From Rahnella inusitata_A (GTDB taxonomy: Bacteria; Pseudomonadota; Gammaproteobacteria; Enterobacterales; Enterobacteriaceae), in assembly GCF_965118895.1 (NCBI RefSeq), contig NZ_CBCPJJ010000002.1, positions 1-64,000 of the forward strand: a stretch of 64,000 nucleotides of DNA. Direction: 5' to 3'. Position 1 is the first letter of the stretch, and every line of letters begins with the position of its first letter. The position numbers were made by a program, and so were the translations under genes. This document shows, piece after piece, positions 35,089 through 43,241 of the stretch. The notes beneath the pieces are model-generated. The model saw nothing but the letters and a program-made list of their open reading frames with translations, did no database searches and was not told where the DNA came from.

Positions 35089-36369
35089 TTATTTCCCCGC
35101 CCACCACTGCACCAGCGAAGGTACCGGGCTCAGATCGTAATGCGATTCCCCCAGCAGATGATTGAGGATTTTCGCCGAGCGCCACGCCGTCAGGGTCAGT
35201 TGCCCTTCGGCGCTGCCGTGACTGTGGATCCCGGCATTCACCGCATAAATCCGGTTCTGATCAGGGCCATCCCAGCGCAGATTGAAATTCGGCTGCAACG
35301 GTAAATGCTGCTCACGGTCATAGGGGATCCGCTCAAGCATGGGCGCGAGATACTCCGGGAGGCCGGGGCGATAACCGGTCGCCAGAATCACGATATCGGC
35401 GCTGAAATGTTCTTCGCAGTTCTCAAGCCCGTGTCGGGCTTGCAGGCTGAAATCTCCGGCGGCGTTGCGCGAGATATGATCGAGTGCGCGGTGCGGTAAT
35501 AAACGCACGTTGCGCGGCTGATGCAGCACGTCGAAACGGTGATACAGCTGCTTATAGATATCTTCCAGCGTGTGATAACTGATGCCGTCAGATGGTAATT
35601 TTTGTGTGGCGATCTCCCGCTCACGCACGTCTTCCGGCAGGGTATAGAAGTAATTTACATATTCCGGCGTGAAATATTCGTTGGTGAAAATCGATTCATC
35701 CAGCGGCTGGAAGTTCGGTCGCCGTGAGAGCCAGCTCAGTTCAGCGAATTCTCCCCAGTGGCCGCTTAGCGCATTGAGAATAATGTCTGCGCCGCTCTGG
35801 CCGCCGCCGACCACGGCAACGCGTTTGCCGGTGAAATCCGGCTCGCGCAGTTCAATTTCGGCGGCATGAAAACAGTTCTCCCCCAGCGCTGCCCTTGCCG
35901 GTTTCGGTATCCACGGTGCGTGGCCGGTGCCGAGACAAATATTTCGGGCGCGGTGCTCCCCTTTTTCGCTCTGCACCACGAATTCCTGACGCTTATCATC
36001 GAAATCAATACTCTCCACCGGCGCGGAAAAATGTAAATCCGGGATGCGGTCGCAGGCCCAGCGCAGATAATCGGAGAACTCATCACGGCTGATGATCAAC
36101 TGCTCGGTGGCCAGAAAGCGGTAAATTTTCTTCTGTTCAACCAGATAGTTGATGAAGGAGAATTCACTGCGTGGCGCAACGGTCGTTACCAAATCCTGCA
36201 GGACATAAGTCTGCATGGTGGCGGTCGGCAACAACATGCCGGGGTGCCAGCTGAATTCCGGGTTTGCATCGAAAAAGGCGGCGTCGAGTTTTCCCGTATC
36301 CTTTGCCATCGCGGCCAGGCTTAAGTTGAAGGGGCCTATGCCAATACCTATCAAATCCTTCGCGGGCAT
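35089..36369 (-). CDS. SidA/IucD/PvdA-family L-lysine or L-ornithine N-monooxygenase
   Basis: FAD- and NADPH-dependent N-hydroxylase that makes the hydroxamate precursor of siderophores such as aerobactin. The start at ATG 36369 (MPAKDLIGIGIGPFNLSLAAM) has AAGGAA upstream; 426 residues. The FAD motif GIGPFNLSLA is at about residues 9-18, the NADPH loop VAVVGGGQSGADI at about 215, and the substrate motif ATGYRPGLPEYL near the C-terminus. No siderophore synthetase (IucA/IucC type) or transport gene is adjacent, so it is an orphan here. Divergent from the PhzF gene. Confidence 0.85.
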   Translation of the reverse strand: MPAKDLIGIGIGPFNLSLAAMAKDTGKLDAAFFDANPEFSWHPGMLLPTATMQTYVLQDLVTTVAPRSEFSFINYLVEQKKIYRFLATEQLIISRDEFSDYLRWACDRIPDLHFSAPVESIDFDDKRQEFVVQSEKGEHRARNICLGTGHAPWIPKPARAALGENCFHAAEIELREPDFTGKRVAVVGGGQSGADIILNALSGHWGEFAELSWLSRRPNFQPLDESIFTNEYFTPEYVNYFYTLPEDVREREIATQKLPSDGISYHTLEDIYKQLYHRFDVLHQPRNVRLLPHRALDHISRNAAGDFSLQARHGLENCEEHFSADIVILATGYRPGLPEYLAPMLERIPYDREQHLPLQPNFNLRWDGPDQNRIYAVNAGIHSHGSAEGQLTLTAWRSAKILNHLLGESHYDLSPVPSLVQWWAGK

Positions 36370-36524
36370 CTTTCTGTTCCTTGTGTTTTCATTGAAATGA
36401 TATGGAAAGTGCCTTAAGCATAGGTCAGCCATTGGCGCCTGACATTTTTCTCGATAACTTATCGAATTATTCTTAAACTCAGTCACTTCGCCCTTTCTTT
36501 CTCACTGATTAAAAAGGATTTGCT

Positions 36525-37406
36525 ATGACCCGCCTGCGTCGTTTTAAACAAGTTGATGTGTTTACTGCTGTGCCACTGAAAGGCAATGCGCTGGCTGTGA
36601 TCCTTGATGCCGAAGGGCTGACGGATGACGAAATGTACGCCATGGCGCGCTGGACTAATCTGGCGGAAACTGCGTTTGTACTTAAACCGGTGTCGCCGGA
36701 GGCCGATTACCGCGTGCGTATTTTCACCACCGATAAAGAGCTGCCTTTCGCCGGTCATCCGACGCTGGGTACAGCGTACGCGCTGTTAGAAAACGGTCTG
36801 ACGCCAAAAAATCCGGGCTATCTGGTGCAGGAATGCGGCGTTGGGCTGGTTCAGGTGAACCAGCTGGCAGAAGGCGGGCAGGCATTTTCCGCGCCTCCTG
36901 CGGTGCTGAAACCACTGGCGGTCGAGTATCATGATTTGCTGGCCAGCGCGTTGCGCGGCGGGAAAATACAGGCCGACGTCACGCCAGTTCAGGCAGACAT
37001 GGGCATTATCTGGCTGGTGGTGCGGATGGAGAGCGCGCAGGACTGCCTGAACATAAAAGCCGATGCGGCAGCCATCAGCCAGCTACAAACGCAGCTCGGT
37101 ATCAACGGCGTGGCGGTCTATGGTTTGCATGATGAAAATGGCCCGGCGAATTACGAAGTGCGGGCGTTGATTGATGAAGACGGCGTACTGAAAGAGGACC
37201 CGGTTACCGGCAGCGCCAACGCCTGTCTGGCGCGGGTGCTGAAAGAAGCCGGTTTTCCGGACGGCAAAAATACCGACCAAAAATACCTCGTGCGTCAGGG
37301 CACCAAACTCCAGCGCGATGGCCGCGTGACGGTGACGTTTATTGACGGTGAACCCTGGGTCGGCGGCGATTCTTGCACCCTGATCGACGGCACGTTAGAC
37401 CTGTAA
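36525..37406 (+). CDS. PhzF-family protein
   Basis: Isomerase-fold protein of the PhzF/YddE family (diaminopimelate epimerase-like fold); the physiological reaction is unknown outside phenazine producers. 293 residues, ATG 36525 with AAAAAGGA upstream. The family motifs include VFTAVPLKGNALAVILDA near the N-terminus, the active-site glutamate in LAETAFVLKP, ELPFAGHPTLGTA, and DPVTGSANACLAR. No phenazine operon is nearby. It is a single gene convergent with the XRE-cupin regulator. Confidence 0.9.
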   Translation: MTRLRRFKQVDVFTAVPLKGNALAVILDAEGLTDDEMYAMARWTNLAETAFVLKPVSPEADYRVRIFTTDKELPFAGHPTLGTAYALLENGLTPKNPGYLVQECGVGLVQVNQLAEGGQAFSAPPAVLKPLAVEYHDLLASALRGGKIQADVTPVQADMGIIWLVVRMESAQDCLNIKADAAAISQLQTQLGINGVAVYGLHDENGPANYEVRALIDEDGVLKEDPVTGSANACLARVLKEAGFPDGKNTDQKYLVRQGTKLQRDGRVTVTFIDGEPWVGGDSCTLIDGTLDL

Positions 37407-37432
37407 ACTCAGCGGTTATCGGGTTTCAGCCG

Positions 37433-37987
37433 CTATTTGTCGCTCATTACCAGCAAATAGCGGCAAGGGTGTTCGCCGGGGTTGCTGAACGTAATCGGCA
37501 GATCGACGCCAAACGTCAGCGCATCTCCGGCGGACAACCCATAGTTCTGTGCGCCGTAATCAATATTCAGTGAGCCCTCCACCATCCATAAACGTTGCCG
37601 GTAAGCCTGATGGCTCCAGCCGGGATAGCTTACGCGTGCGCCAGCGGGGAGGGTGATTTCCACCAGATCCGGGCCGCCGTGTTCTTCATGCGCTGTCACC
37701 TGTCGACGTAAATATCCAATGTCCGGATCTTGCCAGACTTCCTGCTGTGCAAGCGGCCGTAACGGCGCAGACTGGGCATTATCCTCCGCAAGTAGCTGCG
37801 CCAGTGATACGCCCAGACTGGCCGCCAGACGTCCCAAGAGGCTGGCACTTGGGCTGCTGTCTTGTCGCTCAATTTTCGAAATCATGGCTTTACTGACGTC
37901 CGAACGGCTGGCGAGCTGTTCAAGGCTCAGCCCTTGCGCTTTACGTAATGATTGCAACCGGGTAGCAATCAACTGGTCGATTGACAT
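37433..37987 (-). CDS. XRE-cupin transcriptional regulator
   Basis: Helix-turn-helix regulator with a C-terminal cupin sensor, 184 residues. The HTH is LSLEQLASRSDVSKAMISKIE at about residues 20-40. The cupin part spans about residues 100-180 (LWMVEGSLNIDYGAQNYGLSAGDALTFG). Its start lies 86 bases from the divergent acetyltransferase gene, and the gap holds a symmetrical operator at 38013-38039, so it very likely controls that gene and itself. Confidence 0.88.
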   Translation of the reverse strand: MSIDQLIATRLQSLRKAQGLSLEQLASRSDVSKAMISKIERQDSSPSASLLGRLAASLGVSLAQLLAEDNAQSAPLRPLAQQEVWQDPDIGYLRRQVTAHEEHGGPDLVEITLPAGARVSYPGWSHQAYRQRLWMVEGSLNIDYGAQNYGLSAGDALTFGVDLPITFSNPGEHPCRYLLVMSDK

Positions 37988-38012
37988 AGGGTAAGTTCCG
38001 TTGTTTACTTTT

Positions 38013-38039
38013 GTGGAAATAATTCTACTATAGTGGAAT
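38013..38039. promoter_or_regulatory. Operator between the XRE-cupin and GNAT genes
   Basis: ATTCTACTA / TAGTGGAAT (38022-38039) is an 18-base palindrome with one mismatch pair. An extra GTGGAA at 38013-38018 repeats the right half-site (38033-38038) exactly 20 bases upstream, i.e. two helical turns, giving three alternating half-sites. Confidence 0.6.
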
Positions 38040-38073
38040 TAAGCGCATAACGGAAGCCAACGGGGAACGACTT

Positions 38074-38595
38074 ATGAAACTGATTGCCTGCACTGAGCGC
38101 CAGCATGCTGTCGCGATTCTGGATATTTTTAACGACGCGATCCTCACCTCCACCGCGTTATATGATTATAAACCACGCCACATCGACACTATGACCTCAT
38201 GGTTTGCCTCTAAACTGACCAATAATTTCCCGGTGATCGGGCTGGAAGACGAACAGGGCGTACTGCTCGGATTCGCGAGTTATGGCACGTTTCGCGCCTG
38301 GCCAGCGTATAAATACTCAGTCGAGCATTCGATTTATATTCATAAAGACCATCGCGGAAAAGGGCTGGGAAAAGTGCTGCTGATGGCATTGATTGATGCC
38401 GCCCGTGAGCGGGATGTGCATACGCTGATTGGTGCCATCGACGCCACTAACGGCGGCAGCATTGCGCTACATAAGAAAAACGGCTTTAGTCATACCGGTA
38501 CGATAAAACAAGCCGCGTATAAATTTGACCGCTGGCTGGATTTGGCCTTTTATCAGCTGATCCTTAGTACGCCATCTGAGCCGGTGGGGGGCTGA
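38074..38595 (+). CDS. GNAT N-acetyltransferase, phosphinothricin acetyltransferase-like
   Basis: Acetyl-CoA-dependent acetyltransferase, 173 residues. Family features are IFNDAILTSTALYDYKPR near the N-terminus, the acetyl-CoA loop VEHSIYIHKDHRGKGLGKVLLM, and IGAIDATNGGSIALHKKNGF. The class acts on small amines, including phosphinothricin and methionine sulfoximine, but the substrate here is inferred only at class level. Divergent from, and probably regulated by, the XRE-cupin protein. Confidence 0.88.
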   Translation: MKLIACTERQHAVAILDIFNDAILTSTALYDYKPRHIDTMTSWFASKLTNNFPVIGLEDEQGVLLGFASYGTFRAWPAYKYSVEHSIYIHKDHRGKGLGKVLLMALIDAARERDVHTLIGAIDATNGGSIALHKKNGFSHTGTIKQAAYKFDRWLDLAFYQLILSTPSEPVGG

Positions 38596-38692
38596 TAATG
38601 GCTGACTGAATAAGAAAGCAAGAGCCGGAGGGCGCGCCGAAGGCCAGCAGCTTAAGCTGAGATTCAATCAGTCGGGAAACGTGAGGCGCACT

Positions 38693-39784
38693 ATGTCAGG
38701 CAAAACGAAAACTCTTCATCAGGCAACCATGAACATACATAAAACTGCACAAGATCCGCGCTGGCTTGCGCTAATTAACTGCGATGCCAGTGCCGACAGC
38801 CGGTTTGTTTACGCCGTAAAAACCACCGGTATTTACTGTGCGCCTTCCTGCCCGTCGCGTCAGCCGAACCCGGAAAATGTTATGTTTTTCGAAAGCGCCG
38901 AAGCTGCTGAGCAGGCCGGTTTCCGGCCGTGTAAGCGTTGCCGTCAGGGGCTGATCTCACTGGCACAATTTCATGCCCAGCGGGTGGAAAAAGCCTGCCG
39001 GTTGCTGGAAGAGTCTGCTGAAGTAGTGACGCTGAACCAACTGGCGGAGGCGGTTGGCATCAGCGCCTATCATTTTCATCGCCTTTTCAAAGCGCAAACC
39101 GGTGTCACGCCAAAAGACTATCAGCAGGCGCAGCGCGCCCGGCGCGTTCGCGAAAAATTGGCCGACAGCACCACGGTGACTGAGGCGATCTACGCCGCGG
39201 GCTATCCTTCCGATGGCCGGTTTTATGAAACTTCTGCTGCAACGTTGGGTATGACGCCGCAGGGTTTCCGCTCCGGCGGACGCGATGTGCGCGTCTGGTT
39301 TGCAATAGCCGACTCTGCGCTGGGCGCGATTTTGGTTGCTGAAAGTCAGCGGGGAATTTGCGCGATATTACTCGGTGATGATCCGCAGGCGCTGATCATC
39401 GAGTTGCAAAATAGTTTCCCGCAGGCTGAGCTGCTCGGGGGCGATCCGGACTTCGAACAGCGTATTGCGTCGATTGTCGGCTTCGTCGAAGCGCCGAATA
39501 TGGGTCTCGACTTACCCCTGGATATTCGCGGTACGGCTTTCCAGCAGCGTGTCTGGCAGGCGCTGCGCGCTATTCCTGTGGGCACCACCGCCAGTTATGC
39601 AGAAATCGCCCGTCAAATCGGCTCACCAAAGTCTGTTCGCGCGGTGGCTGGAGCCTGCGCCGCAAATGTGCTGGCGGTCGCGATCCCCTGTCATCGCGTA
39701 GTAAAAACCGACGGTAATATTTCCGGCTACCGCTGGGGCGTCGAGCGCAAACGCAGTTTGCTGGCGCGTGAAGAAAAAAACTGA
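38693..39784 (+). CDS. ada: Ada bifunctional alkyl-DNA repair protein and regulator
   Basis: Repairs methylphosphotriesters and O6-methylguanine and activates the adaptive response when methylated. I use ATG 38693 (MSGKTKTLHQATM; GAGG six bases upstream); 363 residues. The N-terminal zinc/acceptor cysteines are in YCAPSCPSRQ and FRPCKRCRQG. The AraC-type HTH is LAEAVGISAYHFHRLFKAQTGVTP at about residues 120-145. The C-terminal methyltransferase cysteine is in AIPCHRVVKTDG. All three parts are intact. A later in-frame ATG at 38729 is an alternative start. Confidence 0.93.
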   Translation: MSGKTKTLHQATMNIHKTAQDPRWLALINCDASADSRFVYAVKTTGIYCAPSCPSRQPNPENVMFFESAEAAEQAGFRPCKRCRQGLISLAQFHAQRVEKACRLLEESAEVVTLNQLAEAVGISAYHFHRLFKAQTGVTPKDYQQAQRARRVREKLADSTTVTEAIYAAGYPSDGRFYETSAATLGMTPQGFRSGGRDVRVWFAIADSALGAILVAESQRGICAILLGDDPQALIIELQNSFPQAELLGGDPDFEQRIASIVGFVEAPNMGLDLPLDIRGTAFQQRVWQALRAIPVGTTASYAEIARQIGSPKSVRAVAGACAANVLAVAIPCHRVVKTDGNISGYRWGVERKRSLLAREEKN

Positions 39785-39840
39785 TTATACTGGCCTGACT
39801 GACTTTATTTCGATAATTATCAACATTGACGAGGGATCCT

Positions 39841-40374
39841 GTGCCTAAATTATCACTGCGTTTTGCTAAGCCTGCGGATATTGATGCACTGGCTGCCTTA
39901 CACGTCGCTATCTGGCGAGATACCTATCGCGATATCGCGCCCGCAGAGGCTTTTTCCGCTCTGGACGTTCCGCGCCGGAAAATCTTCTGGCAGGAAAAAT
40001 TTGAAAATCCGGCCGCCGGGCAGTGCATTTTACTGGCCGAGGTTGACGGGCAACTGGCGGGTTTCACTCTGGCATCGTCTTCGACAAACCCGGAATATGG
40101 GGAAATGGCTGAAATCAAATTCCTGTACGTGTCTGGCGATTTTAAACGTCAGGGGATCGGCAAGCGTTTAATCACCGAGGCTGCACGACATCTTGCCGAG
40201 GCGGGTTATTGCAGTGCCGGGCTGGGCGTGGTTGAAGGCAACGAACCGGCCATCCGTTTTTATCGCGCGCTGGGCGGTAAGGAAGCCGGACGTTATACCG
40301 ATGCCGGGCCGCTGTGGCGCTCTCGTAATATTATTTATGCCTGGCCAGACATTACGCTGCTGACAGCATTGTAA
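39841..40374 (+). CDS. GNAT family N-acetyltransferase
   Basis: 177 residues from GTG 39841, with GAGGGAT upstream; an in-frame TTG lies 15 bases earlier. The acetyl-CoA binding region is EIKFLYVSGDFKRQGIGKRLI (about residues 95-115), followed by GVVEGNEPAIRFYRALGG. Substrate unknown. Same strand as ada, 56 bases downstream, so possibly co-transcribed. Confidence 0.88.
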   Translation: MPKLSLRFAKPADIDALAALHVAIWRDTYRDIAPAEAFSALDVPRRKIFWQEKFENPAAGQCILLAEVDGQLAGFTLASSSTNPEYGEMAEIKFLYVSGDFKRQGIGKRLITEAARHLAEAGYCSAGLGVVEGNEPAIRFYRALGGKEAGRYTDAGPLWRSRNIIYAWPDITLLTAL

Positions 40375-40390
40375 TAGCGTGGCATTTTTT

Positions 40391-40423
40391 ACAGTTCCCG
40401 CGCCAATGAATTGCGGGAACTGT
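40391..40423 (+). terminator. Probable terminator after the GNAT gene
   Basis: An 11-bp stem (ACAGTTCCCGC / GCGGGAACTGT) with an 11-base loop, followed by TCATCTTTTCCC; the T tract is weak. It lies between convergent genes. Confidence 0.5.
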
Positions 40424-40442
40424 TCATCTTTTCCCTTCGTTA

Positions 40443-41150
40443 TCAGCTCTTTCTGAGATCTTCCAGCCGTTGTTTCTGTTGACCTTCAGCCGTGAAATTC
40501 TCCGGACTTAACCAGCGATCGAAGGTACTTTTTGACGCTGGCCATTCGTGATCGAGCAATGAGAACCAGAGCGTATCGCGATTACGGCCTTTATTAACAA
40601 TAGCCTGGCGGAACGTCCCTTCGTATTGAAAGCCGAAACGCTCAGCCGCCAGTTTTGACGGTTCGTTCAGGCTGTGGCATTTCCATTCGCAGCGGCGATA
40701 TTTCAGGGTATCGAACAGATAGCGTTGCAGCAGATAAATGGCTTCAGTGCCAAAGCGCGTGCGCTTCATCAGCGGCGACCAGTTCACCCAGCCAATTTCC
40801 GCAACGCCGTTGACTGCATCGATGCGCATCAGAGACACACTACCCACGGCTCGCTGGGTCGCCAAATCCACCACGGCGAAAAACACCGGGTCTTCACTTT
40901 TTTCCTGCTGACCGATAAACGCATCACACTCAGTCTGCGTTGCAGGACGATCGACCGAGAGATACGTCCAGTCACGATTGTCATCAATACTGTGCCAGGC
41001 GTTGAATAAATCCTGACTGTGGCGCTTGCGGTTTAGTGGCTCGAGACGGCACCAGATACCGTCCAGCTGAACGTGCGTCGGACGTTCGCGTGGTTGCCAG
41101 TCGGGCAGGGCATCACCGACGGGTTGACCAAAGTGGTTAAGGGTTGTCAT
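40443..41150 (-). CDS. GNAT acetyltransferase, RimJ/RimL-like
   Basis: 235 residues from ATG 41150 (MTTLNHFGQPVGDALPDW); a second ATG 12 bases upstream is possible. Features of the RimL-type (YjdJ/COG1670) branch: LEPLNRKRHSQDLFNAW near the N-terminus, GVAEIGWVNWSPLMKRTRFGTEA as the acetyl-CoA loop, and CHSLNEPSKLAAERFGFQYEG. Substrate unknown. Confidence 0.88.
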   Translation of the reverse strand: MTTLNHFGQPVGDALPDWQPRERPTHVQLDGIWCRLEPLNRKRHSQDLFNAWHSIDDNRDWTYLSVDRPATQTECDAFIGQQEKSEDPVFFAVVDLATQRAVGSVSLMRIDAVNGVAEIGWVNWSPLMKRTRFGTEAIYLLQRYLFDTLKYRRCEWKCHSLNEPSKLAAERFGFQYEGTFRQAIVNKGRNRDTLWFSLLDHEWPASKSTFDRWLSPENFTAEGQQKQRLEDLRKS

Positions 41151-41236
41151 AGCAGTTTCCATTCACTGTCGAAGAGCATCCATAAAATCAGAACAGTTGG
41201 ATGGCTGCAACCGGACCGGCGATAAAAGCCAGTTAA

Positions 41237-41253
41237 GCGGGGAAAATCCCCGC
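41237..41253 (-). terminator. Hairpin downstream of gatY
   Basis: GCGGGGA / TCCCCGC 7-bp stem with a three-base loop, about 35 bases after the gatY stop. No T run follows, so termination is uncertain. A similar GCGGGGG / CCCCCGC hairpin lies between gatC and gatD at 43212-43229. Confidence 0.4.
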
Positions 41254-41287
41254 CTGATTTCATTGATATTCAGCAGTAAGTAAAATG

Positions 41288-42142
41288 CTATAACCGCCCG
41301 GCGCTGCCACAAATTCTGATCTTCTCCTCGACTATCTTTTGCATGGCGATTTTGCCTGGCACGATGTATTTTCGCGGATCGTTCGCTTGCGGATGTTCGG
41401 AGAAATACTGTTTTATACCCTCCGCAAAGGCGATCTTCAGTTCAGTAGCAACGTTAACTTTGCAGATCCCCAATTCGATCGCCTGATGAATCATCTTCTC
41501 CGGGATCCCCGATGCGCCATGCAGAACCAGTGGGATATCGACCAGTTGTCGGATCTGTCCTAGTCGGGTGAAATCTAGTTTAGGTTCGCCGTGATACAAG
41601 CCATGAGCGGAACCGATCGCCACGGCCAGTGAGTCGATGTTGGTGGCATCGACGAAATGTCTCGCCACGACCGGATCGGTAAAGAAGCTGTCGCCTTCGT
41701 CCACTACCAGATCGTCCTCCTGCCCGCCAAGGCGACCGAGTTCAGCTTCAACACTGGCGTCGAATGCGTGGCACAAACGTACTGCTTGCCTGACTTTTTC
41801 GATATTCTTTGGCAGGGGAAAATGCGAGGCGTCGATCATTACTGAACGAATACCGGCGCGAACTTTTGTTTCGATATCGCTTTGTTCTTCATGATGATCC
41901 AGATGCAGCGCCAGCGGAAGGCGGTATTTCCGTGCCGCTTCCTGACAGATTGAAATCAGGTAATCCGTTCCCGCATAGCTAAATGTGCCCGGCGTACCGG
42001 CCAGAATCACGGGTGAACTCATGGCGGCTGCCGTTTCGGCTACGACCTGAACGGTTTCCAGATTGTGGACATTAAATGCCGGCACGGCATATCCTTCGCG
42101 CTGCGCCGCCAACAGCATTTCCCTGTTTGAAATCAGATACAT
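41288..42142 (-). CDS. gatY: Tagatose-1,6-bisphosphate aldolase GatY
   Basis: Class II zinc aldolase that cleaves tagatose 1,6-bisphosphate to dihydroxyacetone phosphate and glyceraldehyde 3-phosphate. 284 residues. Zinc and catalytic region LALHLDHHEEQSD at about residues 77-89, EAELGRLGGQEDD, AIGSAHGLYHGEPKLDF and phosphate loop LHGASGIPE. GatZ (45444-46739) is its required partner subunit. In E. coli gatY is the first gene of the operon; here it is the last. Confidence 0.95.
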   Translation of the reverse strand: MYLISNREMLLAAQREGYAVPAFNVHNLETVQVVAETAAAMSSPVILAGTPGTFSYAGTDYLISICQEAARKYRLPLALHLDHHEEQSDIETKVRAGIRSVMIDASHFPLPKNIEKVRQAVRLCHAFDASVEAELGRLGGQEDDLVVDEGDSFFTDPVVARHFVDATNIDSLAVAIGSAHGLYHGEPKLDFTRLGQIRQLVDIPLVLHGASGIPEKMIHQAIELGICKVNVATELKIAFAEGIKQYFSEHPQANDPRKYIVPGKIAMQKIVEEKIRICGSAGRL

Positions 42143-42145
42143 TTT

Positions 42146-43195
42146 TCAGCTCCCTGTCATATCCAGCAAAATTTTGCCGGTCATTGGCTTACCCCCAAGC
42201 GAAATCACATCTGTGACGAACTCCTCCGGCGTGCTGAGGCTTGCAATAAGCGGCTCCAGGTTCATCTTATTTTCGGCAAATAGTTGCGTCGCCAGCTGCC
42301 ACTCGCTGCCCGGCCACGGCGCGGAGTAATTCATCCAACTGCCTAATATCGTCAGTTCTTTGCGCAGGATTTGGCTGAAGGTGGCCACGTTTAGCGTCAG
42401 ATCTTTGTGTAAGGTTCCGACCAGTGCCACCTGCGCTTTCGGACCTGCGATATCCAGAGCCAGCGCCACGGTTTGCGGCGTGCCCGCAGTTTCGAGGATT
42501 AACTGATTAAAGCGGCGTTCATGAGTGTGCTGACGGATTTCCTCCGTACTCATGATTGCACTGTCACAGGCATGGGTGGCGCCGGTGCTTAACGCCAGAT
42601 CCAGTCGCTGGGGGTTGAGATCGATGGCGGTGACGGATTTTGCACCCAATGCGCCAGCGGCCTGAATGATGAGCTGGCCGATAGTGCCTGCGCCAATCAC
42701 GATCACTTCTTTGCCCTTGCATCCCCCCGCCAGTTTCAAGGCATGTAAGCCAACAGTTATGGGTTCAAAAAACGCCCCCTGCATCAGCGAAGAGCCTTCC
42801 GGCAGCCTGAACAGGTTTTTACGTGAAACCACGACAAACTCGGCGTGCCCGCCATCGCAGCGGGAGCCAATAAACTGATAGTGTTTACACTGTGAGTACG
42901 CTGCTTTTGAGCATTCTTCGCATTGAAAACAAGGTAATAACGGTACGCAAACCACGGCATCACCTTCCTTAAAATCACCGCAATCTTTGCCAGTGCTGAC
43001 CACGTGGCCGCTGAATTCGTGGCCGAGCGTGATCGGATAAAAATGTGCACCTTTGGAAAAAATACGCGGAATGTCAGAGCCGCACAGGCCGGAATACGCA
43101 ACACGCACCAATACGTCATCAGGAGCGTTAAGTTCAGGCATCGGGCTTTCTACAACGGTCATCTCCCCGCCGGTATGTACAACGACAGATTTCAT
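42146..43195 (-). CDS. gatD: Galactitol-1-phosphate 5-dehydrogenase
   Basis: Zinc-dependent NAD dehydrogenase that oxidises galactitol 1-phosphate to tagatose 6-phosphate. The start at ATG 43195 (MKSVVVHTGGEMTVVE) matches E. coli GatD; 349 residues. Catalytic zinc: GLCGSD and GHEFSGHV. Structural zinc cysteines: LLPCFQCEECSKAAYSQC. NAD loop: VIGAGTIGQLI. It is three bases upstream of gatY. Confidence 0.95.
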   Translation of the reverse strand: MKSVVVHTGGEMTVVESPMPELNAPDDVLVRVAYSGLCGSDIPRIFSKGAHFYPITLGHEFSGHVVSTGKDCGDFKEGDAVVCVPLLPCFQCEECSKAAYSQCKHYQFIGSRCDGGHAEFVVVSRKNLFRLPEGSSLMQGAFFEPITVGLHALKLAGGCKGKEVIVIGAGTIGQLIIQAAGALGAKSVTAIDLNPQRLDLALSTGATHACDSAIMSTEEIRQHTHERRFNQLILETAGTPQTVALALDIAGPKAQVALVGTLHKDLTLNVATFSQILRKELTILGSWMNYSAPWPGSEWQLATQLFAENKMNLEPLIASLSTPEEFVTDVISLGGKPMTGKILLDMTGS

Positions 43196-43211
43196 AGTCA
43201 GTTTCCTTTTA

Positions 43212-43229
43212 GCGGGGGTATTCCCCCGC
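43212..43229 (-). other. GC-rich hairpin between gatC and gatD
   Basis: GCGGGGG-TATT-CCCCCGC, a 7-bp stem lying between the gatC stop and the gatD ribosome site (AAGGAAAC). It may slow 3' decay of the upstream PTS part of the mRNA or cause partial termination. Confidence 0.5.
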
Positions 43230-43241
43230 CGGAATGAAGAT

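Noticed and set aside
36452..36472. Possible Fur box between the monooxygenase and PhzF genes (GATAACTTATCGAATTATT)
   Set aside because: Only a loose match to the 19-bp Fur consensus; AT-rich promoter sequence gives such matches easily.
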